Position numbers and translations under genes: made by a program. Below the pieces are notes generated by a model that did not search any database, was not told the origin of the DNA, and worked only from the letters and a program-made list of their open reading frames with translations. From Campylobacter concisus (lineage in GTDB: Bacteria > Campylobacterota > Campylobacteria > Campylobacterales > Campylobacteraceae), in contig NZ_CP049263.1 in assembly GCF_003048615.2 (NCBI RefSeq), positions 1,178,001 to 1,242,000 on the forward strand: a stretch of 64,000 nucleotides of DNA, read 5' to 3'. Below, piece by piece: positions 8,577 to 14,913 of the stretch. Each line of letters opens with the position of its first letter. Positions within the stretch are counted from its first letter, which is position 1.

Positions 8577-8596
8577 CTTTCATTATCAATTTGATA
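8577..8596. promoter_or_regulatory. Candidate operator in front of the Fur-family gene
   Basis: This stretch contains a perfect palindrome TATCAA-T-TTGATA (8584-8596) and the 13-mer CTTTCATTATCAA (8577-8589). The exact reverse complement of the 13-mer recurs at 9074-9086, before the operon starting at 9154. The site lies where transcription from the -10 box at 8566 should begin, as expected for autorepression. The bases resemble Fur-box half sites (ATTATC / GATAAT). Confidence 0.6.
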
Positions 8597-8604
8597 GGGA
8601 CTTT

Positions 8605-9051
8605 GTGGAAGACTTTGAACTATTTTACAAGCATTTTAACGAGTTTTTAAAAGCTTTTGGTCAAAAAGGCTCTGAGATAAAAGAGCAAATTTTGCGTGTG
8701 CTTTTTACTAGCAAGTCGCATCTAAATGCTCAAGAAATTTGCCAAAAAATTTATGAAACTTACAAAAATGAAATTTCAATGACTTCTATATATACCTTTT
8801 TAAATTTTCTTGAAGAGCACCATCTGGCAAATAGTTTTGAGCAAAATGGTGTTAAAAATTACGAGCTAAATTTAAAATCCTCTCACGATCACCTGATATG
8901 TGAAATTTGCGGCAAAGTGGTTGATTTTGAAGATGAGATGATAGAGCAAAGACAAGATCAAATTTGTAGTCAAAGTTCATTTAGTGCAGAGTCTCACAAG
9001 ATGATACTTTATGGAATTTGCAGTGATTGCCAAGCAAAAAATGGGATTTAA
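8605..9051 (+). CDS. Fur-family metalloregulator
   Basis: The 148-residue protein starts at GTG 8605 after TAGGGA. It has the N-terminal winged helix and the C-terminal dimerisation domain of the Fur family: the metal-site motif SHDHLICEICGKVVDFE (H94, H96, C99, C102) and the second structural zinc pair CSDC (C139, C142). The recognition helix reads SMTSIYTFLNFLEE instead of the usual VxTVYRTLxxLEE, so it is a divergent paralogue and not the organism's global Fur. Fur proteins sense iron, zinc, manganese or peroxide. The identity of the metal cannot be read from the sequence. It stands directly in front of the iron-related operon at 9154-15747 and shares a binding-site sequence with it. Confidence 0.92.
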   Translation: MEDFELFYKHFNEFLKAFGQKGSEIKEQILRVLFTSKSHLNAQEICQKIYETYKNEISMTSIYTFLNFLEEHHLANSFEQNGVKNYELNLKSSHDHLICEICGKVVDFEDEMIEQRQDQICSQSSFSAESHKMILYGICSDCQAKNGI

Positions 9052-9059
9052 ATTTATCA

Positions 9060-9086
9060 TTTCATTTTACTTTTTGATAATGAAAG
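9060..9086. promoter_or_regulatory. Candidate operator of the ferrosome-like operon
   Basis: TTTCATT (9060-9066) and AATGAAA (9079-9085) form an inverted repeat with a 12-base spacer. TTGATAATGAAAG (9074-9086) is the exact reverse complement of the site at 8577-8589. A possible -10 (AGATAAT) follows at about 9121-9127, upstream of the ATG at 9154. Confidence 0.55.
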
Positions 9087-9153
9087 ACAAAAAAATTTCA
9101 GATTTGTTTAAGTTACAAATTAGATAATACGCAGACAAAATAAAAGGATGAAA

Positions 9154-9477
9154 ATGGATATAAAAACACAAACTTTAGCACAAGTTGCAAGCTATTTTTC
9201 TATGATAGCTCACACAAATGGCAGACTAAGAGTAAGGGTTAGCCCAAAGATCAAAGAGCTAAGCAGTAGCGTAAATTTAGCCAGTTTAGATGACATGATA
9301 GCTCAGATAAATGGCATAAAAAATGTTAAATTTAACAAGCTAATCGGCTCTGTAACGATAGAATACGATCATGAAATTTTCCCTAAAAATCTCTGGGAGG
9401 ATCTCTTAAAAGGGCAAAATTTAGAAGAAATTTCAGCTAAAGTAAATGAAGTAGCAAGAGAAGTAAAATATGCTTAA
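9154..9477 (+). CDS. HMA-like domain protein lacking CxxC
   Basis: ATG 9148 overlaps the ribosome binding site AAAGGA, so ATG 9154 is preferred (107 residues). The core follows the beta-alpha-beta-beta-alpha-beta order of heavy-metal-associated domains: GRLRVRVS strand, LDDMIAQINGI helix, VKFNKLIGSVTIEYD hairpin. The CxxC metal-binding loop is replaced by H20-TNG-R24-L-R26-V-R28. An H/R-x-R version of this domain is what I recall from FezC and from the N-terminus of FezB in ferrosome clusters, and a similar H-x(4)-R-x-R occurs in the ATPase at 11076. It is the first gene of the operon and overlaps the next by eight bases. Role inferred: partner of the ATPase. Confidence 0.8.
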   Translation: MDIKTQTLAQVASYFSMIAHTNGRLRVRVSPKIKELSSSVNLASLDDMIAQINGIKNVKFNKLIGSVTIEYDHEIFPKNLWEDLLKGQNLEEISAKVNEVAREVKYA

Positions 9478-10120
9478 CGAGCTTTTAAACGCCTCTTATA
9501 CGAGCGAAAAAAACGCACTTAGGCTATATGAAAGCCTAGCTTCATTTGGCGAAGTATTTGATCAAATCGCAAGCGTAAGAAAAAATGCGATCATCTTGAT
9601 AGAGAAATTTGCAAGTGCGCATGAGTATGAGCTTGTTTGTGAAAATGAAGCTATCTTTTTGCCAGCAAAAAATAAAGAAGATGCGCTGATAGAGGCACTA
9701 AACTATGAAAATGAGCTAAACAAAATGTATGAAAAATTTTGTGAAAGCTTAGACGATGAGGAGCTAAAAGATCTATTTTTTAGACTTTGGGCTACTTCAA
9801 ATAATGAATATATCGCCTCTTTAAAGCACTGCTTAAAAGAAATTTATAGCGGATGTGAGGTAAAAAATGAGCTAAATTTAAATGAAATTTCGCAAAATTT
9901 TGAGCAAAATGGCATAGCAAACATTTTAGAAAGCTATCAAAATGACTTTAATGAGATAACTAAAAGCTTGCAAAATATCGCAAGTGGCAAGGCTGATAAA
10001 AGCGAGTTAGCAAAGATAACCAATAATCCAAATTTCTCGTTTTTTAGCGGGCTTGCGCTTGGGGCATTAGGCATTTCAGTAGTTAGCAAAAATTTAAATA
10101 AGGATGAAGAAGATGAATAA
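9470..10120 (+). CDS. Ferritin-like protein with a membrane-type tail
   Basis: A 216-residue helical protein. Two E-x6-Y repeats, E13..Y20 and E80..Y87, are spaced as in helices A and C of rubrerythrin/ferritin-like four-helix bundles, with E45/H51 and E113..H120 as candidate ligands on helices B and D. A di-iron site is therefore likely but unproven. A polar second half (130-190) is followed by a hydrophobic, glycine-rich tail FFSGLALGALGISVV, which could anchor the protein to a membrane. ATG 9470 lies inside the end of the upstream gene. It probably binds or oxidises iron for the compartment. I did not recognise a closer named family. Confidence 0.7.
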   Translation: MLNELLNASYTSEKNALRLYESLASFGEVFDQIASVRKNAIILIEKFASAHEYELVCENEAIFLPAKNKEDALIEALNYENELNKMYEKFCESLDDEELKDLFFRLWATSNNEYIASLKHCLKEIYSGCEVKNELNLNEISQNFEQNGIANILESYQNDFNEITKSLQNIASGKADKSELAKITNNPNFSFFSGLALGALGISVVSKNLNKDEEDE

Positions 10121-10151
10121 TTTACAAAATCAAACAAAGAAAGGATTTAAA

Positions 10152-10463
10152 ATGGCATTACCATTTTTAGCAGGTTTAGCAGTAGGCGGTTTAGCAGTAG
10201 TTGCTTGGAGTAAAAGAGATAAGATCAAAGAGTGCGCAAAAGATGGCTTAGATAAAGGCAAAGAGGCTGCAAAAGATCTTTATAAAAAAGGCAAAAACGT
10301 CGCAAAAGACGCAAAAGACTTCATAGTTAAAGAAGAGAAAAAAGCAAAACGTGGCGTTAAAAAAGTAGAAAAAGAGGCTGAAAAAGTGGTTAAAAAAACA
10401 AGAAAACCACGCGCTAAAAAGCCAGCAGCTCCAAAAGCTATCACACCAAACGATATAGCTTAA
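10152..10463 (+). CDS. Lysine/alanine-rich membrane-anchored protein (YtxH-like)
   Basis: Start candidates are ATG 10104, 10113 and 10152. The last has AAAGGA at a good distance and places the membrane helix at the very N-terminus, so it is preferred (103 residues); 10113 is the main alternative. Residues 1-19 form a glycine-spaced helix (LAGLAVGGLAVVAW). The rest is a long amphipathic, strongly basic helix with repeated K-x-A-K-D units, ending in a Lys/Arg/Pro/Ala tail. The layout resembles YtxH-like and magnetosome/ferrosome small membrane proteins that line or shape a membrane. Function inferred only from layout and context. Confidence 0.72.
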   Translation: MALPFLAGLAVGGLAVVAWSKRDKIKECAKDGLDKGKEAAKDLYKKGKNVAKDAKDFIVKEEKKAKRGVKKVEKEAEKVVKKTRKPRAKKPAAPKAITPNDIA

Positions 10464-10472
10464 GGATAGAGA

Positions 10473-10787
10473 ATGCAAGAAAATAGTCTTTTTACACTTT
10501 CAAACACAAGACTTCCATTTGATCACTTCATCAGTGGAGCCTTGATCGCTGGTATGGGTGCGGCTGCGCTTGGCTTTAGCGACTATCTAAACAACAGAGC
10601 AACTAAAAAAGATGTCGCTAAAAAGATAGCAAAATACGCCGTAACTGGTGGTTTTGTAGGTGCTGTTGGCATTCATGCTTCAAATTTGATAGCACAAAAA
10701 AAATATCTAAACGCAGCAGCTTTTACTGCAGCTGGCATCGGCGGTCTTTTGATAGCTGAAGAACTAATAAAATTGGAGAGTAAATAA
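10473..10787 (+). CDS. Small glycine-rich membrane protein
   Basis: A 104-residue protein starting at ATG 10473 after AAGGATAGAG. Three short hydrophobic segments rich in Gly and Ala are visible: about 20-40 (SGALIAGMGAAALGF), 57-75 (VTGGFVGAVGIHA) and 79-96 (AAAFTAAGIGGLLIA). The G-x-x-x-G spacing suggests tightly packed helices. A basic stretch (RATKKDVAKKIAKY) lies between the first two. No named family recognised. Its stop overlaps the next start by one base (TAATG). Probably a membrane component of the same system. Confidence 0.7.
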   Translation: MQENSLFTLSNTRLPFDHFISGALIAGMGAAALGFSDYLNNRATKKDVAKKIAKYAVTGGFVGAVGIHASNLIAQKKYLNAAAFTAAGIGGLLIAEELIKLESK

Positions 10788-11107
10788 TGAATAACCCTTA
10801 TATCAATGAAGAAAACGCAAACGAAGTAGCAGCAAATGACGCAGCAGCAACTCAGCCAAGTGCGGTTGATAATGCGATAAACAATGCAGCTCAAAATTTA
10901 CCATTTGTACCTGAAAATTTTAACGCAGCTGGCTTTGTAAAAGGCCTACTTTTAGGTGGCATAGCAGCTTATGTGCTAACTAATCCAAAAGCACAAGAGT
11001 GCGTATTTAAAGCGATCATCAAAGGTGGCGAGCTAATAAACGCTGGCATAGAAGAACTAAAAGAGCGTTTTGAAGATGTCAAAGCAGAACTTGACTCACA
11101 AAAATAA
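10787..11107 (+). CDS. Small Asn/Ala-rich membrane protein
   Basis: A 106-residue protein with a polar, Asn/Ala-rich N-terminus (1-45), one glycine-containing hydrophobic segment (VKGLLLGGIAAYVLTN, about 51-66), and an acidic amphipathic helix at the end (IEELKERFEDVKAEL). This is the YtxH-like layout with opposite charge to the basic protein encoded two genes earlier, so the two could pair. ATG 10787 is coupled to the preceding stop. The 3' end overlaps the ATPase start by 32 bases, an unusually deep overlap that implies coupled synthesis. Confidence 0.7.
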   Translation: MNNPYINEENANEVAANDAAATQPSAVDNAINNAAQNLPFVPENFNAAGFVKGLLLGGIAAYVLTNPKAQECVFKAIIKGGELINAGIEELKERFEDVKAELDSQK

Positions 11108-13166
11108 GGTCACTCTAGCTCACAAGAGCAAAAATAGAGCGAGGTTTATTTGCGAGAGCCTAAACGCTAGAAGCGATGTCAGCGCCATCGAGGCTGCGAT
11201 CTCAGAGCGAACCGATGCAAAAAGCGTGCGTGTAAATAAATACGCAAAAAGTATCGTTGTCGAGTTTGATAAGAGCTATGAGAAAATTTTAGATTTTATA
11301 AAAAGCTATGATTTTCCAACTAAGCCAAAAGATGAGAGCCTGCCTAGCAAAGCAAATATCTACAAAGCTGCTGCTGCACTTGGTGTAACGCCATTTATGA
11401 GTAATAAAACTCTAAAATCAGCCGTAACTCTTTACGCCACAGCTCCAAATTTAATAGAAGGCGCAAAAGAGCTAAGGCATGAGGGCATCACCTCAAAAGT
11501 GCTCGAGGCAACTGCTATTGGCACAAGCCTAGCAATGGGTGATCATTTGGCTGCAAATAGCACAAATTTGATGATAAATATCGGCGAATACATGGAAGAA
11601 AGTGCTAGCCACAGAAGCGATGATCTCATCAAAGAGCTAGCCAAACCAAACATCGAAGAGGTCTGGGTCGAGCGAAATTTAAACGGCGAAAAGACACTTG
11701 AAAAGGTAAAAACCGAAAATTTAAAAAAAGGCGACATCGTAGTAGTCGGAGCTGGCGAGACGATAGGCGTTGATGGCTACATCGTCGAGGGTAATGCTGA
11801 TGTAAATCAAGTCTCAATGACTGGAGAAGCAGAACCCGTGGCAAAAGCTAGAGGTGACCGCGTCATAAGCGGCACTGTTGTCGATGAGGGCAGGATCAAA
11901 ATTTGGGCTGAAAATGTAGGTAGCGACACCGCAACCGCAAGGATCAAAGAGTACATCCAAACTTCACTTAATGAAAAATCAGCCATCGGCGTAAAAGCTC
12001 TAAAACTAGCTGATAAGCTAGTGCCAGTTACACTCTCTCTTGCTGGGCTTTCGTATGTTATAAATAAAAATATGAACAGCGTTGCAAGCGTGCTTCAAGC
12101 TGACTACTCTTGCGCGCTTAAGCTTGCTACGCCAGTTGCGTTTAAGTCAAGCATCTCAAAAGCTGGCAGAAACGGCATCCTCATAAAAGGCGCAAAGGCG
12201 ATCGAGGCTCTAAGCTCGGTCGATACATTTGTCTTTGACAAAACCGGCACTCTAACTCACGGACGCCTAAGCGTGGTTGAAATTTACTCTTTTAAAGATG
12301 GATTTTCAGAGGCTGATATCTTAAATTTAACCGCAAGTGCCGAGGAGCACTACTTCCACCCTGTGGCTGAAGCGATAGTTGAGGCTGCAAACAAGCGTGG
12401 ATTTAGCCATATTCACCACGACGAGGTTGAATTTATCGTAGCTCACGGCGTAAAAACTGCGATGCACGGCAAAGAGGTCGTTATCGGCAGTAGGCACTTT
12501 TTAGAAGATGATGAGATGATAAGCTTTAAAGCTCACGAAACGCTCATAAATAAGGCTTTACAAAGCGGTTTAACCTTGCTTTACGTAGGATACGACAAAG
12601 AGCTTGTTGGCGTCATAGCCATGAAAGATGATATGAGAGCAAACGCTAAAGATATGGTGGCAAAACTACGAAATCTTGGCGTAAAAGAGATAGTTATGCT
12701 AAGTGGTGACATAAAGAGCAAAGCTGAAGAGGTAGCGCGCGAGCTGGGGCTTGACAGGGTCTATGCTGAGTGCTTGCCAACTGATAAAGCAGCGATCATC
12801 GAAGAGCTAAAGAGTGAGGGCAAAAAGGTCGCTTTTGTAGGTGATGGCATAAATGACGCGCCAAGCCTAACAAAAGCAAATGTTGGCATCAGCATGCACA
12901 AAGGTGCTGATATCGCTAAAGCAACAGCTGATATAAGCCTTTTAAAAGATGACATCATGAGCGTAGCGCTTGCAAAAGAGCTTGCTAATAAAACTATGAA
13001 GTTAATTAGCTCAAATTTCCGCTCAACCGTTGGCGTAAATACAGCCATACTAAGTGCCGCAACGCTTGGCATGCTAAATCCAATAGCAACTGCCATGCTT
13101 CACAATGGCACGACGATCTGGCTTCTGCTCAACTCAATGAAGGGCGTGAAGATCAAGTCAAAATAA
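11076..13166 (+). CDS. Atypical P1B-type ATPase, FezB-like (P1B-6 type)
   Basis: P-type ATPase features are complete: TGEAEPVA actuator loop, phosphorylated aspartate in DKTGTLTHG (D388), HP of the nucleotide domain (FHPVAEAI) and GDGINDAPSL. The metal-site motif of helix 4 is abnormal. Where heavy-metal pumps have C-P-C-A-L-G-L-A-T-P, this one has Y-S-C-A-L-K-L-A-T-P (C346), losing the proline and first cysteine. The N-terminal HMA-like domain has no CxxC but H16-x(4)-R21-A-R23. Both traits fit the P1B-6 group whose member FezB drives ferrosome formation. ATG 11076 is preferred over TTG 11070; no strong ribosome binding site, so translation is probably coupled to the preceding gene. 696 residues. 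Expected to move iron into a membrane compartment. Confidence 0.85.
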   Translation: MSKQNLTHKNKVTLAHKSKNRARFICESLNARSDVSAIEAAISERTDAKSVRVNKYAKSIVVEFDKSYEKILDFIKSYDFPTKPKDESLPSKANIYKAAAALGVTPFMSNKTLKSAVTLYATAPNLIEGAKELRHEGITSKVLEATAIGTSLAMGDHLAANSTNLMINIGEYMEESASHRSDDLIKELAKPNIEEVWVERNLNGEKTLEKVKTENLKKGDIVVVGAGETIGVDGYIVEGNADVNQVSMTGEAEPVAKARGDRVISGTVVDEGRIKIWAENVGSDTATARIKEYIQTSLNEKSAIGVKALKLADKLVPVTLSLAGLSYVINKNMNSVASVLQADYSCALKLATPVAFKSSISKAGRNGILIKGAKAIEALSSVDTFVFDKTGTLTHGRLSVVEIYSFKDGFSEADILNLTASAEEHYFHPVAEAIVEAANKRGFSHIHHDEVEFIVAHGVKTAMHGKEVVIGSRHFLEDDEMISFKAHETLINKALQSGLTLLYVGYDKELVGVIAMKDDMRANAKDMVAKLRNLGVKEIVMLSGDIKSKAEEVARELGLDRVYAECLPTDKAAIIEELKSEGKKVAFVGDGINDAPSLTKANVGISMHKGADIAKATADISLLKDDIMSVALAKELANKTMKLISSNFRSTVGVNTAILSAATLGMLNPIATAMLHNGTTIWLLLNSMKGVKIKSK

Positions 13167-13180
13167 ATTTGAAAGGATAG

Positions 13181-14644
13181 ATGGTGTTTGAGAATTTCTT
13201 AAACTTTTTAAACGGCAAAATGGATGTAGCCAACGACTTTTTATATGGATATTTTTTGGTTATCATCCTTGTAGCTTCAGGAATTTACTTTAGCTACCTT
13301 ACCCGTTTTGTGCAGTTTAGGATGTTCTTTGAAGCTTGCAGAGTTCTGGTAGAAAAAAAGGACAGGTATAACAAGCACCATCTAACTCCGTTTCAAGCGC
13401 TGATGATCTCGACTGCTTCACGTGTCGGCATCGGCAACATTGCCGGAATTTCAGCTGCCATCGTCGCAGGTGGTCCAGGGGCACTTTTTTGGATGTGTTT
13501 GATGGCGTTTTTAGGCTCAGCTTCAGCCTTTATCGAGAGCACTTTGGCTCAAATTTATAAGACAAAAGATGTCTTTGGCTTTAAAGGCGGGCCGGCTTAT
13601 TACATCAAAAATGGGCTTGGCATAAAGTGGCTTGGCTCTTTGTTTGCCATCATTCTTATCATCACCTATGCTTATGGTTTTAATGGGCTTCAAAGCTACA
13701 CCATGACCTCTGCTTTTGAAATTTACTACGACAAAGCAGGCAGCAACATCACCTTTGCACAAAGCGGCTTACCTATTGGCATCGGACTTATCCTTACAGC
13801 ATTTACAGCTGTGATGTTTTTTAGCAAGAGCCACATCATTGGCAAGGTTAGCTCATATATCGTGCCTTTCATGGCGCTTACTTACATCTTACTAGCTATC
13901 ATCGCGATCGTTTTAAATTTCAAAGAAATTCCAGCCGTCATCAAGATGATCATAGAAAGTGCCTTTGATTTTAAAGCGATCTTTGGTGGATTTGCTGGAA
14001 GCGTGATCGTAATAGGCATAAAAAGAGGACTTTTCTCAAACGAGGCCGGCATGGGCTCAGCCCCAAATGCAGCGGCTGCGGCGCACACAAGCCACCCAGT
14101 CAAACAAGGACTAGTGCAAGCAATGGCGGTCTTTATCGATATGACGATATGCATCGCCTCTGGTATGATCGTGCTTTTTTCTCAAGCATATCTTACAAAA
14201 CAAACTGGCGTAAGTGGCGAAGTGCTAACCGCCCTACCTCTCGTTCAAGCAGCGATGAAAGAGTATTTTGGCGACTTTGGGCTACACTTTACGACCCTTG
14301 CAGTAGTGCTATTTGCCATCACATCGCTCATTGGCAACTACTACTACGCCCAGGCAAATATGAAATTTCTAACAAAAAGTAAAAATTTAACGCTAGCATT
14401 TAAGATCACAGCAGTGATTATGATATTTATAGGCGCTCAGATGAACTTAAAACTAGCTTGGAATATCGCTGATATCACGATGGCAGCTATGGCTACGATA
14501 AATATCATCGCTATTTTCTTACTATCAAAAGTGGTGATAATAGCGATAAAAGACTACGAAGCTCAAAGAAAAGCTGGTAAAAATCCAGAATTTGACCCAG
14601 AGAGTCTAGGCATCAAAAACACAAGCTGCTGGGGCAAAAACTAA
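13181..14644 (+). CDS. Sodium:alanine/glycine symporter (AgcS family)
   Basis: A 487-residue protein with about ten membrane helices. Family signatures include ALMISTASRVGIGNIAG near residue 74, GGPGALFWM, and the IGIKRGLFSNEAGMGSAPNAAA segment near 275. Members carry alanine or glycine inward with sodium. ATG 13181 follows AAAGGATAG, 14 bases after the ATPase stop. It is embedded between the ATPase and another small membrane protein, so it is transcribed with the iron cluster. Its connection to iron is not obvious; an amino-acid transporter may simply have been captured by the operon. Confidence 0.92.
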   Translation: MVFENFLNFLNGKMDVANDFLYGYFLVIILVASGIYFSYLTRFVQFRMFFEACRVLVEKKDRYNKHHLTPFQALMISTASRVGIGNIAGISAAIVAGGPGALFWMCLMAFLGSASAFIESTLAQIYKTKDVFGFKGGPAYYIKNGLGIKWLGSLFAIILIITYAYGFNGLQSYTMTSAFEIYYDKAGSNITFAQSGLPIGIGLILTAFTAVMFFSKSHIIGKVSSYIVPFMALTYILLAIIAIVLNFKEIPAVIKMIIESAFDFKAIFGGFAGSVIVIGIKRGLFSNEAGMGSAPNAAAAAHTSHPVKQGLVQAMAVFIDMTICIASGMIVLFSQAYLTKQTGVSGEVLTALPLVQAAMKEYFGDFGLHFTTLAVVLFAITSLIGNYYYAQANMKFLTKSKNLTLAFKITAVIMIFIGAQMNLKLAWNIADITMAAMATINIIAIFLLSKVVIIAIKDYEAQRKAGKNPEFDPESLGIKNTSCWGKN

Positions 14645-14654
14645 AGGAGAAAAT

Positions 14655-14912
14655 TTGGGAAAAGATATAAAGATAAGCGGCAAACTACTAGACCTAAACA
14701 TCCATAGACAAGTAGCAAAGGTCGGCATGAGCGTCACTTTGGCATCTGTTTGCCTAAGCGCACTTTTTATGAAAAATAGATCTGTTAAAAAATTCCACGT
14801 AGCTTCTGGCATCGCATTTACATGCTTTGCGCTTTACCACGCTGGACTTTACGACAACGGCATCTTTAAAAAGATGATCGTAAAAGCAAAAACCGCTTCA
14901 AAAAAGGCATAA
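14655..14912 (+). CDS. Small membrane protein of unknown function
   Basis: Starts at TTG 14655, preceded by AAGGAG with a 5-base spacer; 85 residues. A basic N-terminus is followed by a hydrophobic segment (VGMSVTLASVCLSALFM, about 23-39), a basic turn MKNRSVKKFHV, and a second segment (GIAFTCFALYHAGLY). It ends in a lysine-rich tail. H52 and H62 in the hairpin could bind metal or haem, but that is speculation. It sits one base before the ModD-like gene and belongs to the operon. I do not recognise a named family. Confidence 0.68.
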   Translation: MGKDIKISGKLLDLNIHRQVAKVGMSVTLASVCLSALFMKNRSVKKFHVASGIAFTCFALYHAGLYDNGIFKKMIVKAKTASKKA

Positions 14913-14913
14913 A

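Noticed and set aside
8605-9051. Global Fur repressor
   Set aside because: The recognition helix (MTSIYTFL in place of TVYRTL) and the rest of the sequence are diverged from C. jejuni Fur as I remember it; a specialised paralogue is more likely.
9154-11107. Encapsulin or magnetosome island
   Set aside because: No HK97-type shell protein and no Mam proteins (MamK, MamE, MamB) are present; the combination fits ferrosomes better.
11076-13166. Copper- or zinc-exporting CopA/ZntA
   Set aside because: The CPC motif and the CxxC of the N-terminal domain are both absent, and the neighbours are iron-like rather than copper chaperones or merR/csoR regulators.
13882-14154. Open frames antisense to the AgcS gene
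   Set aside because: They are shadows of a well-supported coding frame with third-position constraint; no ribosome binding site.
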